Virus record (IMG/VR): IMGVR_UViG_3300032236_001215
Location: 1-37,823 of that record
Reading direction: 5' to 3' (one strand)
DNA: 37,823 nt
DNA from: a virus
In this document: positions 16,094-23,039 of the stretch, in pieces
Position numbering within the stretch: the stretch's first letter is position 1
Layout of the letters: every line of letters begins with the position of its first letter
The notes under the pieces: model-generated
The model's database searches: none
Told to the model about the DNA's origin: nothing
What the model saw: only the letters and a program-made list of their open reading frames with translations
Made by a program: the position numbers and the translations under genes

Positions 16094-17287
16094 TTAAGGT
16101 GCGATATTTGCCATGCTATAAGCACCAAGATATGAACTACCGCCATCATAAGTGATGAATGATATAACATCACGATATGATACAGTTGGTGTTAGTACTG
16201 GTGCCTGACCATAACTCCAACGAACAGATGCTGGATATGTAAGATTATAGCTTCCACTACCACCTTGTGTTGCTACAATTGTAACAGTTTGTGCTTTACC
16301 ACTTGGTGGTGGGTTACTGAATGAAAGTGTGCAGTTTGCAGTTAATGTAATTGTATGAACATCACTTACACTCCAATCAACAGTATAAGTTGAACCTACG
16401 CTGCCAACAACATTAACGTTTTCTATAACACGACTAAACACGGCACTATTAGGTGTTAATGTTCCAATAGCACCATTGAACGTGCTGTTGACATTAGGTG
16501 CTGTAATTGTTCCACTACTGGTTAAACTTGTTAGTGTTCCTACACTTGTGATATTTGACTGTGTAGCATATGTAACAGTGTTTGCATTATAAAGAACGCT
16601 GCCAACAATCGGAGTTGCAACAGTCAATCCAGTTAAAGTTCCAAGACTTGTAATATAAGGTTGTGCGTTTTGGATAATTGTTCCACTGATTGTAATATTA
16701 CCAGCAAAAATAGTTGAGTTAACATTATAACCAGGTAGAATAGTTGCAAAACCAGTAATTGGACTTTGTGGCGTAAATGTGGCATCTTTACTTAAAATAC
16801 CAGTTAAAGTATTTCCAACATAGAAAGCTAAAACAGTATGTGTTGAACTTGTATTATCCGTAATTGTTAATGCCGTGGCAGTTGTTTGTTGCTGTGAACT
16901 TGTATAACTTGGACCAATAAGCAACCAACTACTACCATTATAAAGATAGAGTTGAGCATCATCACTCTTATACCACAAATCACCAGCAATACTACTACTT
17001 GTTGGTGCACTTGTGCTAACTGTAGCACCGCCAATGGTTTTAAAAGTTGTTCCATTATAAACTTGTAGGTTATTGCTAGTTGTGCTCCACCATAACTGAC
17101 CAGTTACGGGATTTACTGGCTGTGCAGGACCAGCAAAATTCTGCATAATATTAATTAAATCTTGTTCAATTATTTGACCATAATTTGGATAGTTTTTACC
17201 AACAAGAGTTAAACTTGTTGAACTATCGGTTGCACCATTTTGAATGGTAATTGGTGTGCGGTTGACTACGGTTAATGTATATGACAT
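16094..17287 (-). CDS. Tail fibre protein with shared N-terminal module
   Basis: A 397-aa protein. Residues 1-125 hold a module common to three fibre genes here: SLTLVGKNYPNYGQ, a helix ending in NF, then two LWW/LWY units (GQLWWSTTSNNLQVYNG and GDLWYKSDDAQLYLYNGSSW). The middle is Thr/Ser/Asn beta repeat of fibre-shaft type, including FNGAIGTLTPNSAVF. The last ~90 residues (DVHTITLTANCTLSF, PPSGKAQTVTI, YPASVRWSYGQAPVLT, ITYDGGSSYLGAY) match a widespread phage fibre C-terminal domain. It is likely a trimeric tail fibre acting in adsorption, with the N-terminal module docking it to the tail. A late-promoter core is located 21 bases upstream. Confidence 0.85.
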   Translation of the reverse strand: MSYTLTVVNRTPITIQNGATDSSTSLTLVGKNYPNYGQIIEQDLINIMQNFAGPAQPVNPVTGQLWWSTTSNNLQVYNGTTFKTIGGATVSTSAPTSSSIAGDLWYKSDDAQLYLYNGSSWLLIGPSYTSSQQQTTATALTITDNTSSTHTVLAFYVGNTLTGILSKDATFTPQSPITGFATILPGYNVNSTIFAGNITISGTIIQNAQPYITSLGTLTGLTVATPIVGSVLYNANTVTYATQSNITSVGTLTSLTSSGTITAPNVNSTFNGAIGTLTPNSAVFSRVIENVNVVGSVGSTYTVDWSVSDVHTITLTANCTLSFSNPPPSGKAQTVTIVATQGGSGSYNLTYPASVRWSYGQAPVLTPTVSYRDVISFITYDGGSSYLGAYSMANIAP

Positions 17288-17308
17288 ATTTTAAAACCTG
17301 TTTAACAT

Positions 17309-17315
17309 TATTTAT
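17309..17315 (-). promoter_or_regulatory. T4-type late promoter core
   Basis: ATAAATA (preceded by G) on the minus strand in the 39-base gap before ATG 17287, 21 bases upstream. It marks the start of a possible late transcript for the third fibre gene and the genes after it. Confidence 0.5.
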
Positions 17316-17326
17316 CGGTTTATGGA

Positions 17327-18064
17327 TTACTTTTTGCTTACGAGATTATCACGATAATGACTCTCATGAGTTTTTAATTGTTTTTGCGTTTTTTCAAGTT
17401 CTGCATAGTCTTTTTTAGAAAAAACTTCTACAATATTGCTTGTTAGTAAACTATCTCGCTTGATTGGTATTGCTTGAACAAGTGGTGTTCCACTTTCTAA
17501 AATACCCGTAAAATTTGGTTGATTGAAAAAGAATGGGAAATTAATAAAGTTATCATACACATCTGTATCAACCAAACCACCAATGCACGTAAATCTTGAT
17601 TCTTCACGATTTATAGGTGGTATGAAAAGTGTGCTCCAACCTGGCGGTGTTTTAATTTTCCAATAATTTATAAACTTCATAGGAGGAAAATTTTCTTTTG
17701 GATTAGGAACACGCTCACTTGTAATTTGATTTTTACCGTGAGTTCCTACTATATCTTTATAAAATTTACTGAAGTATTCTAATCCACTAGCATCATCATT
17801 GGTAGTAAACTGTATATCTGCAGCCAGTGGTATAATATAACCAACAGTCATTGCATCAAGGAATGGAACACAACGTTTTACAGTGCTACCATTTAACTTT
17901 TCTTCATTGTTTATACGCATTGGTAGTGCTTTAAACCAATCGGGTATAAACTTTTTGCTTGGGTATGGTTTTGGGATAATATCCCAATCTTCTTCCATGC
18001 AACTAAAGCGAATTTGATTATTTTTACCGAAAAAATGTTTTAACATTAAGTTAGTTTTGCCCAT
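17327..18064 (-). CDS. DUF6065-like protein
   Basis: A 245-aa protein. The arrangement W(D/N)IIPKPYPSKKFIPDWFKALP, then TVKRCVPFLDAMTVGYIIPLAADIQF, then FINYWKIKTPPGWSTLFIPP, is what I associate with DUF6065, a family found in phages and bacteria with no established function; this is recall, not a search. The C-terminal 50 residues are charged and helical. It is encoded among fibre genes but does not look like a fibre. ATG 18064 overlaps the previous stop by 14 bases; an alternative ATG (MLKHFFG) lies six codons later with no better ribosome site. Gene is secure, family moderately so, role unknown. Confidence 0.72.
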   Translation of the reverse strand: MGKTNLMLKHFFGKNNQIRFSCMEEDWDIIPKPYPSKKFIPDWFKALPMRINNEEKLNGSTVKRCVPFLDAMTVGYIIPLAADIQFTTNDDASGLEYFSKFYKDIVGTHGKNQITSERVPNPKENFPPMKFINYWKIKTPPGWSTLFIPPINREESRFTCIGGLVDTDVYDNFINFPFFFNQPNFTGILESGTPLVQAIPIKRDSLLTSNIVEVFSKKDYAELEKTQKQLKTHESHYRDNLVSKK

Positions 18065-18257
18065 TACCCTTTTTATATATGATGGGTTGATTGGACTCTA
18101 CATATTTTTTGGCGTTTTCTACATCTTTTAAACCACGAAGAATGTGATCATCATGTAGGCTAAAATGCAAATTGGCAATCCATTCACGCAATTCTTTGGG
18201 TAATTTATCAAAGCATTGCATGACGATTGCCATTCTGCGTGTGTCCATCTCGGACAT
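18051..18257 (-). CDS. Small hypothetical protein, 68 aa
   Basis: A short helical protein: MQCFDKLPKELREWIANLHFSLH, then a charged helix (ILRGLKDVENAKKYVES) and a basic end. The LPKELREWIAN segment looks like a small motif seen in phage hypothetical proteins, but I cannot name the family. ATG 18257 shares one base with the upstream TAA (TAATG), and its stop lies inside the next gene's start region, so all three small genes here are translationally linked. No membrane segment. Confidence 0.65.
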   Translation of the reverse strand: MSEMDTRRMAIVMQCFDKLPKELREWIANLHFSLHDDHILRGLKDVENAKKYVESNQPIIYKKGNGQN

Positions 18258-18565
18258 TAGAGTTTGCTCAGTTCTTCCAAGTTACCACTAACAATTTCAT
18301 TATATCCACTTAAGAATACTGGTCTACTGTTGTAATTGTCATCAATTTCCGTATAATGAACAAATGGAAATCTATTGAGATTCATACCTGGTACCCAAGT
18401 ATTGTAATTTGCAAACAATTCATCATGCTGACCAGGTTCATAGTATGATAGATGTTGAAAATCAAGATTCTTTTCTTTCATCCAATCATATGCAGCACGA
18501 CATTCACCATTATCATTTGATAAACCTGTTACTAAACAAATATCTTTAATTTTTAATATACTCAT
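18257..18565 (-). CDS. Glutaredoxin-like protein lacking a CxxC site
   Basis: A 102-aa protein. Order of elements: a first strand (DICLVTG), a single Cys at residue 22 (ECRAAYDWMKEKN) at the start of a helix, a second strand (DFQHLSYYEPG), then RFPFVHYTEID, with a Pro before a strand as in the cis-proline loop, and a C-terminal LSGYNEIVSGNLEELSK matching the GGYxxL end of glutaredoxins. The second active-site cysteine is absent, so it could be monothiol or non-catalytic. GAGGA about 9 bases before ATG 18565 is a good ribosome site. A redox protein in a fibre block is unexpected; phage genomes do carry glutaredoxins, usually for ribonucleotide reductase. Fold assignment is tentative. Confidence 0.6.
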   Translation of the reverse strand: MSILKIKDICLVTGLSNDNGECRAAYDWMKEKNLDFQHLSYYEPGQHDELFANYNTWVPGMNLNRFPFVHYTEIDDNYNSRPVFLSGYNEIVSGNLEELSKL

Positions 18566-18580
18566 AATTTGTATCCTCTA

Positions 18581-19879
18581 TTATTGGTTAGACCAAGAAA
18601 TAGTCATAGAACCATTGTTACCACTATTACCGCTATTGCCAGATGTACCTGTAGAACCCGTAGCACCAGTAGACGCACCTGTTCCACCTGCACCACCACT
18701 ACCGCCACTTCCACCGCTTCCACCGTTACCAGCAGAACCTATTGTTACTGTGTAAGTTGTAAATGGTCTTACAGTTACGGTTGTAGTGGTAGAATTACTT
18801 GTTGCAGCATTGGCACCATTTCCAGCAGAAGCGGCATAGTCACCTTGCGTTCCTACACTACCTACACCACCATTACCTGCACCAGTTCCATTCGATCCTG
18901 CATTACCTGCTGCACCACTAGTGCCTGCGTTTCCAGATGCACCGTCATTTCCAGTAGATGATCCATAACCTGCTGCACCACCAGTTCCAGCACTTGCGCC
19001 ATTAGTATTACCAGCAGCACCTGGATTGCCAGCACTACCACGACCGAGTGTGTTGTAGGCACCTCCAGCACCGCCGCCGCCGCCGCCGCCGCCAGCTTGT
19101 CCTGCATTACCTGGTGTACCAGCATTGCCAGCACTGCCACCAGTGCCACCAACACCACCAGCACCACCAGCACCGCCTGTGCTACCATTACCGCCAGTGC
19201 CGCCATTATTTCCGTAGAACGAAGCTATGCCAACAAGTGATGTTGCATTACCTGCATTGCCTGCTGCGCCACTACTTCCAGTTGCGCCCTGTAAACCACT
19301 ATTACCAGAAGTTCCACCGTTACCAGCAGTTCCGCTTGTGCCAGAATTACCAGCGGCTCCTGCGCCGCCTCCGCCACCGCCACCGCCGCCTCCACCGCTG
19401 TGGAATACCATTGTTCCATTTGTTCCGTCAGTGCTACTATCACCACCAGCACCACCATTACCACCAGCGCCATTACCACCAGCACCACCGTATGCACGAC
19501 CCCATTCGTTGGCATAGTTTTGACCTGCGCTACCAGCATTTGCGCTATTACCACCTGCGCCACCTGTGCCACCCGCACCTTCATTAGTTGTGGTATAACC
19601 CGTAGATGTTCTTACACCTTGTCCAAAACCACCGCCTTGACCACCAGTTCCACCAGCACCACCGCTGCCAGCTACGCCATTTGTGCCAGCGTTACCACTA
19701 TTACCACGTCCACCTTGTCCGCCTTGTCCACCAACGCCGCCGTTGCCACCGTTGCCACCATTACCGCCAACACCAGTTATGCTAACACGTCTTACACCAA
19801 ATGGTGGTGTCCATGTAGTGCTGCTGTTAAAAGTAACTGATCCAGCATTTACACGTGAAGAAAGAAATATACTTCGCAT
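18581..19879 (-). CDS. Glycine-rich adhesin-like tail protein
   Basis: A 432-aa protein. A short lead (SVTFNSSTTWTPPFGVRRVSITGVGG) opens into about 320 residues dominated by Gly with Ala, Ser, Asn and Thr, in GGxGG, GNxG and collagen-like GxxGxx patterns, with runs of up to eight or nine glycines. Then TTTVTVRPFTTYTVTIGSAG, another glycine tract, and a terminal SMTISWSNQ. The frame around the tract (a strand with Trp-Thr before it, PFTTYTVTIG after it) is typical of phage glycine-rich tail proteins. In phage S16 a polyglycine-II adhesin (gp38 type) caps the long tail fibre and contacts the receptor; a similar role is plausible but not shown. The start shares one base with the stop of the 500-aa fibre gene (TAATG), with GGTGA upstream. 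Confidence 0.8.
   Translation of the reverse strand: MRSIFLSSRVNAGSVTFNSSTTWTPPFGVRRVSITGVGGNGGNGGNGGVGGQGGQGGRGNSGNAGTNGVAGSGGAGGTGGQGGGFGQGVRTSTGYTTTNEGAGGTGGAGGNSANAGSAGQNYANEWGRAYGGAGGNGAGGNGGAGGDSSTDGTNGTMVFHSGGGGGGGGGGGAGAAGNSGTSGTAGNGGTSGNSGLQGATGSSGAAGNAGNATSLVGIASFYGNNGGTGGNGSTGGAGGAGGVGGTGGSAGNAGTPGNAGQAGGGGGGGGAGGAYNTLGRGSAGNPGAAGNTNGASAGTGGAAGYGSSTGNDGASGNAGTSGAAGNAGSNGTGAGNGGVGSVGTQGDYAASAGNGANAATSNSTTTTVTVRPFTTYTVTIGSAGNGGSGGSGGSGGAGGTGASTGATGSTGTSGNSGNSGNNGSMTISWSNQ
19071..19093. repeat. CCG trinucleotide run inside the glycine-rich gene
   Basis: A perfect (CCG)7-plus-CC run on the plus strand, read as GGC glycine codons on the minus strand. A second impure CCG/CCA/CCT run lies at about 19364-19398. 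Both encode polyglycine. Because the unit is three bases, slippage would change the number of glycines without breaking the frame. Confidence 0.8.
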
Positions 19880-21381
19880 TATAGTATCACCGCCTCAATC
19901 AATCCAATATCTGTATTGGTATAATTTTCTAGTGCAATTGCAAAAGTTGTTGCTGTAGTTTCTGCTTGTGAATATGCAATTCCATGTGCAGTGCCAGCCA
20001 AGGAATCACCTTTTTTAACTGGTCCCAATACCTTTACTGGAACACGACCCTTAAGTGCAACATAAACACCACCATCAAGATCACTATTCATCTTATATGC
20101 TGGATATTCACTAATTACACCAATTGCACGAATACTACCACCGTTATGTTGAGTAACTTCTGCGCTACCACCGACCATCATAACAGTTCCGACTTTATAT
20201 TCTGTATCAGGTAAGTATTTTTCGGCCAAATCGGCATATTTTGCAGTGGTTGATGTTCCGTAAAAATTTGTTCCGTAAAAACTGCCAGCATAAATGTTAT
20301 TAAAATACTGACTACTTGCACTACCAATATTAATAGTTGCATTAGCACTTGGAAGAATAGCACCGCCAATAGTCAATCCACTTAATGTACCAAATGTTCC
20401 ACTATATGTTGGAAGATAGGCAGCAACTTGAGTATTGCCATAGGTTGAACTTGCAAATGTAACACCGTTTGCCCAATAATAAGCAGCACTATAAGTTGCA
20501 GTATTTGCTATATGATACGCACCATAAACATTTGCAGTTTGTGCAGTAATATTACCAGTAGCAGCAATTGTAGTAAATGCACCGCTATTTGCAGTGTTAG
20601 CACCGATTGCACCAGTTAGATAGCCAATATGTTGACCGCCACTGCTTGTTGTAATACTTGTAGCAACAACAGTATTTGGAGCGTTTGCACCAATTGCTCC
20701 ATTAAAATATCCAATTACTTGTCCAGAAGCAGTCAATGTTCCACTTGTTGTAAGAGTAGTAAATGCACCACTGTTTGGAACATTGGCACCTATTGCACCA
20801 GTGTGATAACCAACAAGTTGTCCACCGCCAGTTGCATAGAAGTTATCAGCTGCGGCATCGTTATTAATTGTTGTTCTGCCAGTTACTGCACCAATGCTTA
20901 CAGTTGTAGCTGCGCCACCGATATTAACTGTAGTAGAGTTTGCATTATAAAGATTACCATAGGTAGATGTAGTGAATATATCACCACCGTTTACATTTAT
21001 GTCACCAGCAAATATACCAGTGGTGCTATTAAAATTTGTAATTGTAGCATTTGTTGCGGTCAATGAACTTAGTGTAACAGCGCCATTAACATTTAATGTT
21101 GCCAAATTACCATAAACGGTTTGCCAAGTACTACCATTATAAACATTTAAAAATTTATAAGTGCTATCCCACCATAATTGTCCTTGAACTGGATATGGAG
21201 GAGGATTGGCACTATCACTGCTAAAGTTTTCCGTTAACCAAACAAAGTTTTGGTTAAAATAAGTTCCGTAATTGGGCAAACTTTTACCCAAAAGCGTTAG
21301 ACTAACTGCGTTAGTATTAGCAGTACTGTCGTTGACAGTGTATGTTACAGTTCCTGCAAAGTTTCTAATGTTATATGACAT
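19879..21381 (-). CDS. Tail fibre protein with shared N-terminal module and maturation-type C-terminus
   Basis: A 500-aa protein. Residues ~26-90 are the shared module (SLTLLGKSLPNYGT, ENF, GQLWWDSTYKFLNVYNGSTW). The shaft is Thr/Asn/Gly-rich beta repeat. It includes three copies, ~30-32 residues apart (about 184-270), of an IGYxxGAIGANxxN unit, two ending SGAFTT. Residues ~383-500 start ADLAEKYLPDTEYKVGTVM and continue with GGSAEV, AIGVISEYPA, GVYVALKGRVPVKV and KKGDSLAG, a C-terminal domain common in marine T4-like fibres and similar to the peptidase-G2/IMC-type fibre-maturation domains. Self-cleavage is possible but not shown. The same domain occurs free-standing at 15692-16084. Late-promoter core 16 bases upstream. 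Confidence 0.85.
   Translation of the reverse strand: MSYNIRNFAGTVTYTVNDSTANTNAVSLTLLGKSLPNYGTYFNQNFVWLTENFSSDSANPPPYPVQGQLWWDSTYKFLNVYNGSTWQTVYGNLATLNVNGAVTLSSLTATNATITNFNSTTGIFAGDINVNGGDIFTTSTYGNLYNANSTTVNIGGAATTVSIGAVTGRTTINNDAAADNFYATGGGQLVGYHTGAIGANVPNSGAFTTLTTSGTLTASGQVIGYFNGAIGANAPNTVVATSITTSSGGQHIGYLTGAIGANTANSGAFTTIAATGNITAQTANVYGAYHIANTATYSAAYYWANGVTFASSTYGNTQVAAYLPTYSGTFGTLSGLTIGGAILPSANATINIGSASSQYFNNIYAGSFYGTNFYGTSTTAKYADLAEKYLPDTEYKVGTVMMVGGSAEVTQHNGGSIRAIGVISEYPAYKMNSDLDGGVYVALKGRVPVKVLGPVKKGDSLAGTAHGIAYSQAETTATTFAIALENYTNTDIGLIEAVIL
20570..20829 (-). repeat. Three-copy ~93-base repeat in the fibre shaft
   Basis: Three related copies begin near plus-strand positions 20570, 20660 and 20756. 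Each encodes an (I/V)GYxxGAIGANxxN unit; the two outer copies also share SGAFTT. The 90- and 96-base spacing means 30 and 32 residues per unit. This is tandem duplication within the beta-shaft, not a mobile element. Confidence 0.7.
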
Positions 21382-21397
21382 GCTGTTTACCCAATAT

Positions 21398-21404
21398 TAT
21401 TTAT
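21398..21404 (-). promoter_or_regulatory. T4-type late promoter core
   Basis: ATAAATA on the minus strand, three bases after the stop of the C1q-like fibre gene and 16 bases before ATG 21381. Its upstream flank (ACCA) is the same as that of another ATAAATA at 23006-23012. Confidence 0.55.
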
Positions 21405-21407
21405 TGG

Positions 21408-22349
21408 TTAAGCAACTAATCTTATACTGAGGGTTGAGTTGTTATTGTCAATTTGACCGTTTGAATCAGCAGCCATGATTAATTGCAATGTATCGCCAAC
21501 TGCACATTGTACATATCCAGTAGCAATCATTGGTGTATCAAAACTTTCACTCGTAATACTGGCTGGATTTTGTGCTTGACAACTAATATAAGTTGTTACA
21601 CCGTTCTTCCACCATTCAATCTTTTGATATGGTGCTGGTGTGCTATTATAACCTAAACTTATTGCAGTTCCAGTTACTTGATAAATTCCAGCTACTGGGC
21701 AAGTAAAAATACCAGTGCTACCATTAAAATAACTGCCAACATTAACTGATACTGTTGCTGGTATTACTGTTTGTGGAGTTAGTAATCCACTACCAGTAAA
21801 AGGTGTTCCAGTTGCAAAACCATATGCCTGAACAACAGGATTGTAAGCAGCATTTACACGACCATTAGCATCAACTGTAAACACATTGTTGCCGCCGATC
21901 TGCACGATAAAGCTATTTGTTCCACTAACACGATTTAAACCATCATTGGTAGTCTGTGGACCGATTGTAATCCAATTACGATTATCATAATATTTTAACT
22001 GTTGATTTGTGCTATCCCACCAGAAATCATTTTGCTGTGGACTGCTTGGAGTTGAACTACTATAAAGAATATTAGCAACATCTTGCCAATAATTGCTTGC
22101 GGCACCACCACGATAATACTTAATTACATTATTGCCACTATCATACCACAATTGTCCAACAAGCGGATAGTTTGGACTTGTAGTATTTGCCCAATTTTCT
22201 AACATACTAACCAAATCTTGGTTTAACAACTGACCATAAGTTGGAAAGTTTTTACCAATAAGCGTTAAACTTGTTGATGTAGTATTAATTGTACCATCGC
22301 TGATTGCAGTTAAATTGGCACCGTTTGTATAGTTAATATAAAAAGTCAT
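21408..22349 (-). CDS. Tail fibre protein with shared N-terminal module and C1q-like C-terminus
   Basis: A 313-aa protein. Residues ~26-130 are the shared fibre module with two units: SLTLIGKNFPTYGQ, GQLWYDSGNNVIKYY, and NDFWWDSTNQQLKYYDNRNW. From about 175 to the end it reads like a C1q/TNF-type jelly-roll: VGSYFNGSTGIFTCPVAGIYQVTGTAI, a central EWWKNGV, then TGYVQCAVGDTLQLIM and STLSIRLVA. The GxFTxPxxGxYxV and GDxLxL segments are the recognisable C1q signs. Such heads form trimers at fibre tips and could bind the receptor. ATG 22349 follows the previous stop after three bases; CAGG lies 8-9 bases before the start. Confidence 0.83.
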   Translation of the reverse strand: MTFYINYTNGANLTAISDGTINTTSTSLTLIGKNFPTYGQLLNQDLVSMLENWANTTSPNYPLVGQLWYDSGNNVIKYYRGGAASNYWQDVANILYSSSTPSSPQQNDFWWDSTNQQLKYYDNRNWITIGPQTTNDGLNRVSGTNSFIVQIGGNNVFTVDANGRVNAAYNPVVQAYGFATGTPFTGSGLLTPQTVIPATVSVNVGSYFNGSTGIFTCPVAGIYQVTGTAISLGYNSTPAPYQKIEWWKNGVTTYISCQAQNPASITSESFDTPMIATGYVQCAVGDTLQLIMAADSNGQIDNNNSTLSIRLVA

Positions 22350-22352
22350 GCG

Positions 22353-23039
22353 TTATACCTGCGAACTTAAGTTGGTTAATGTTTGAACACGAATCGTGTA
22401 ATCAATTTGTATAAGACGATTCAAACTCTTTTGAATAGGATGGAAAATAACGTGAGTCAACAAGTTACCCTTATCAACCGTTGAACCATTCCAACTTTTA
22501 ATACCAAGTTCGTCAAACACAAACGTATCATTAAAGTTTGTGGTGTTATCAAATGCCTGTTGACCACTTGGTTCACCATAATCAAGTGTGCAAGTAATAA
22601 AGATATCACTATAAACTGTACCAGCAGTGTGGCGAATTTCAATCTTATTGCGTGTTGGATCATTATTGTAAATGCTATAATTGTCAACAACCTTGTAATA
22701 AGTTTGATTATATAATGCGCTGTTGCTGCCAGTAGTATTTGTTGGTAGATATGTAATAACACCAGTTGGGTCTACAGAAGTTCCGCCATTGCCGAATGCC
22801 ATTTCATGAATCCAACCTTGTTGTGCATTGCTTACACTTTGTGCAAGTGCATAACTGAAGTTTTCATAGTGAATAGCATTGCGCTTGTTTACAAATACTT
22901 CACCACTTTGCGGGTCAAATATCTTTATATGTCCACTTAGGGCAATACCACCACGTTCATTAGGCTGATTCATTTTCTGTTTTCCACTATCTATACCAGT
23001 AGATGTATTTATTGGTTTAATTTGCTCTGGTTTTTTCAT
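22353..23039 (-). CDS. Virion structural protein, 228 aa
   Basis: It contains GHIKIFDPQSGEVFVNKRNAIHYENFSYALAQS, a segment I associate with conserved structural proteins of T4-like marine phages, followed by a beta-rich body (MAFGNGGTSVD, IEIRHTAGTVYSDIFITCTLDYGEPSG, FVFDELGIKSW) and a strand-rich end (IQIDYTIRVQTLTNL). FDELGI-type segments are frequent in phage tail proteins. ATG 23039 shares one base with the stop of the giant gene (TAATG), and AAGG lies 8 bases upstream. A second ATG at 22973 starts just before the conserved part and has a late-promoter core 32 bases before it, so a shorter form is possible. Likely a tail or baseplate-associated component. Confidence 0.75.
   Translation of the reverse strand: MKKPEQIKPINTSTGIDSGKQKMNQPNERGGIALSGHIKIFDPQSGEVFVNKRNAIHYENFSYALAQSVSNAQQGWIHEMAFGNGGTSVDPTGVITYLPTNTTGSNSALYNQTYYKVVDNYSIYNNDPTRNKIEIRHTAGTVYSDIFITCTLDYGEPSGQQAFDNTTNFNDTFVFDELGIKSWNGSTVDKGNLLTHVIFHPIQKSLNRLIQIDYTIRVQTLTNLSSQV
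23006..23012 (-). promoter_or_regulatory. Possible late promoter core inside a coding region
   Basis: ATAAATA on the minus strand within codons 10-12 of the 228-aa gene. It has the same ACCA upstream flank as the core at 21398-21404. It could drive a transcript for the fibre genes downstream or a shorter form starting at ATG 22973. In AT-rich DNA this 7-mer also occurs by chance, so support is weak. Confidence 0.3.

Noticed and set aside
18257-18565. Considered an active glutaredoxin/thioredoxin
   Set aside because: Only one cysteine lies at the active-site position (CRAA in place of CPYC), so catalytic activity cannot be claimed.
19071-19800. CRISPR-like or satellite array
   Set aside because: The repetition is codon-level Gly-rich sequence with no constant repeat/spacer length; no repeat of 25-35 bases recurs exactly.
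18569-19958. Long open frames on the plus strand across the glycine-rich gene, rich in Thr/Cys/Ser, His/Arg or Pro
   Set aside because: They are mirror images of GGN/GCN codons; each other frame is open only because of the repetitive base composition. The minus-strand frame has proper flanking domains and a coupled start.
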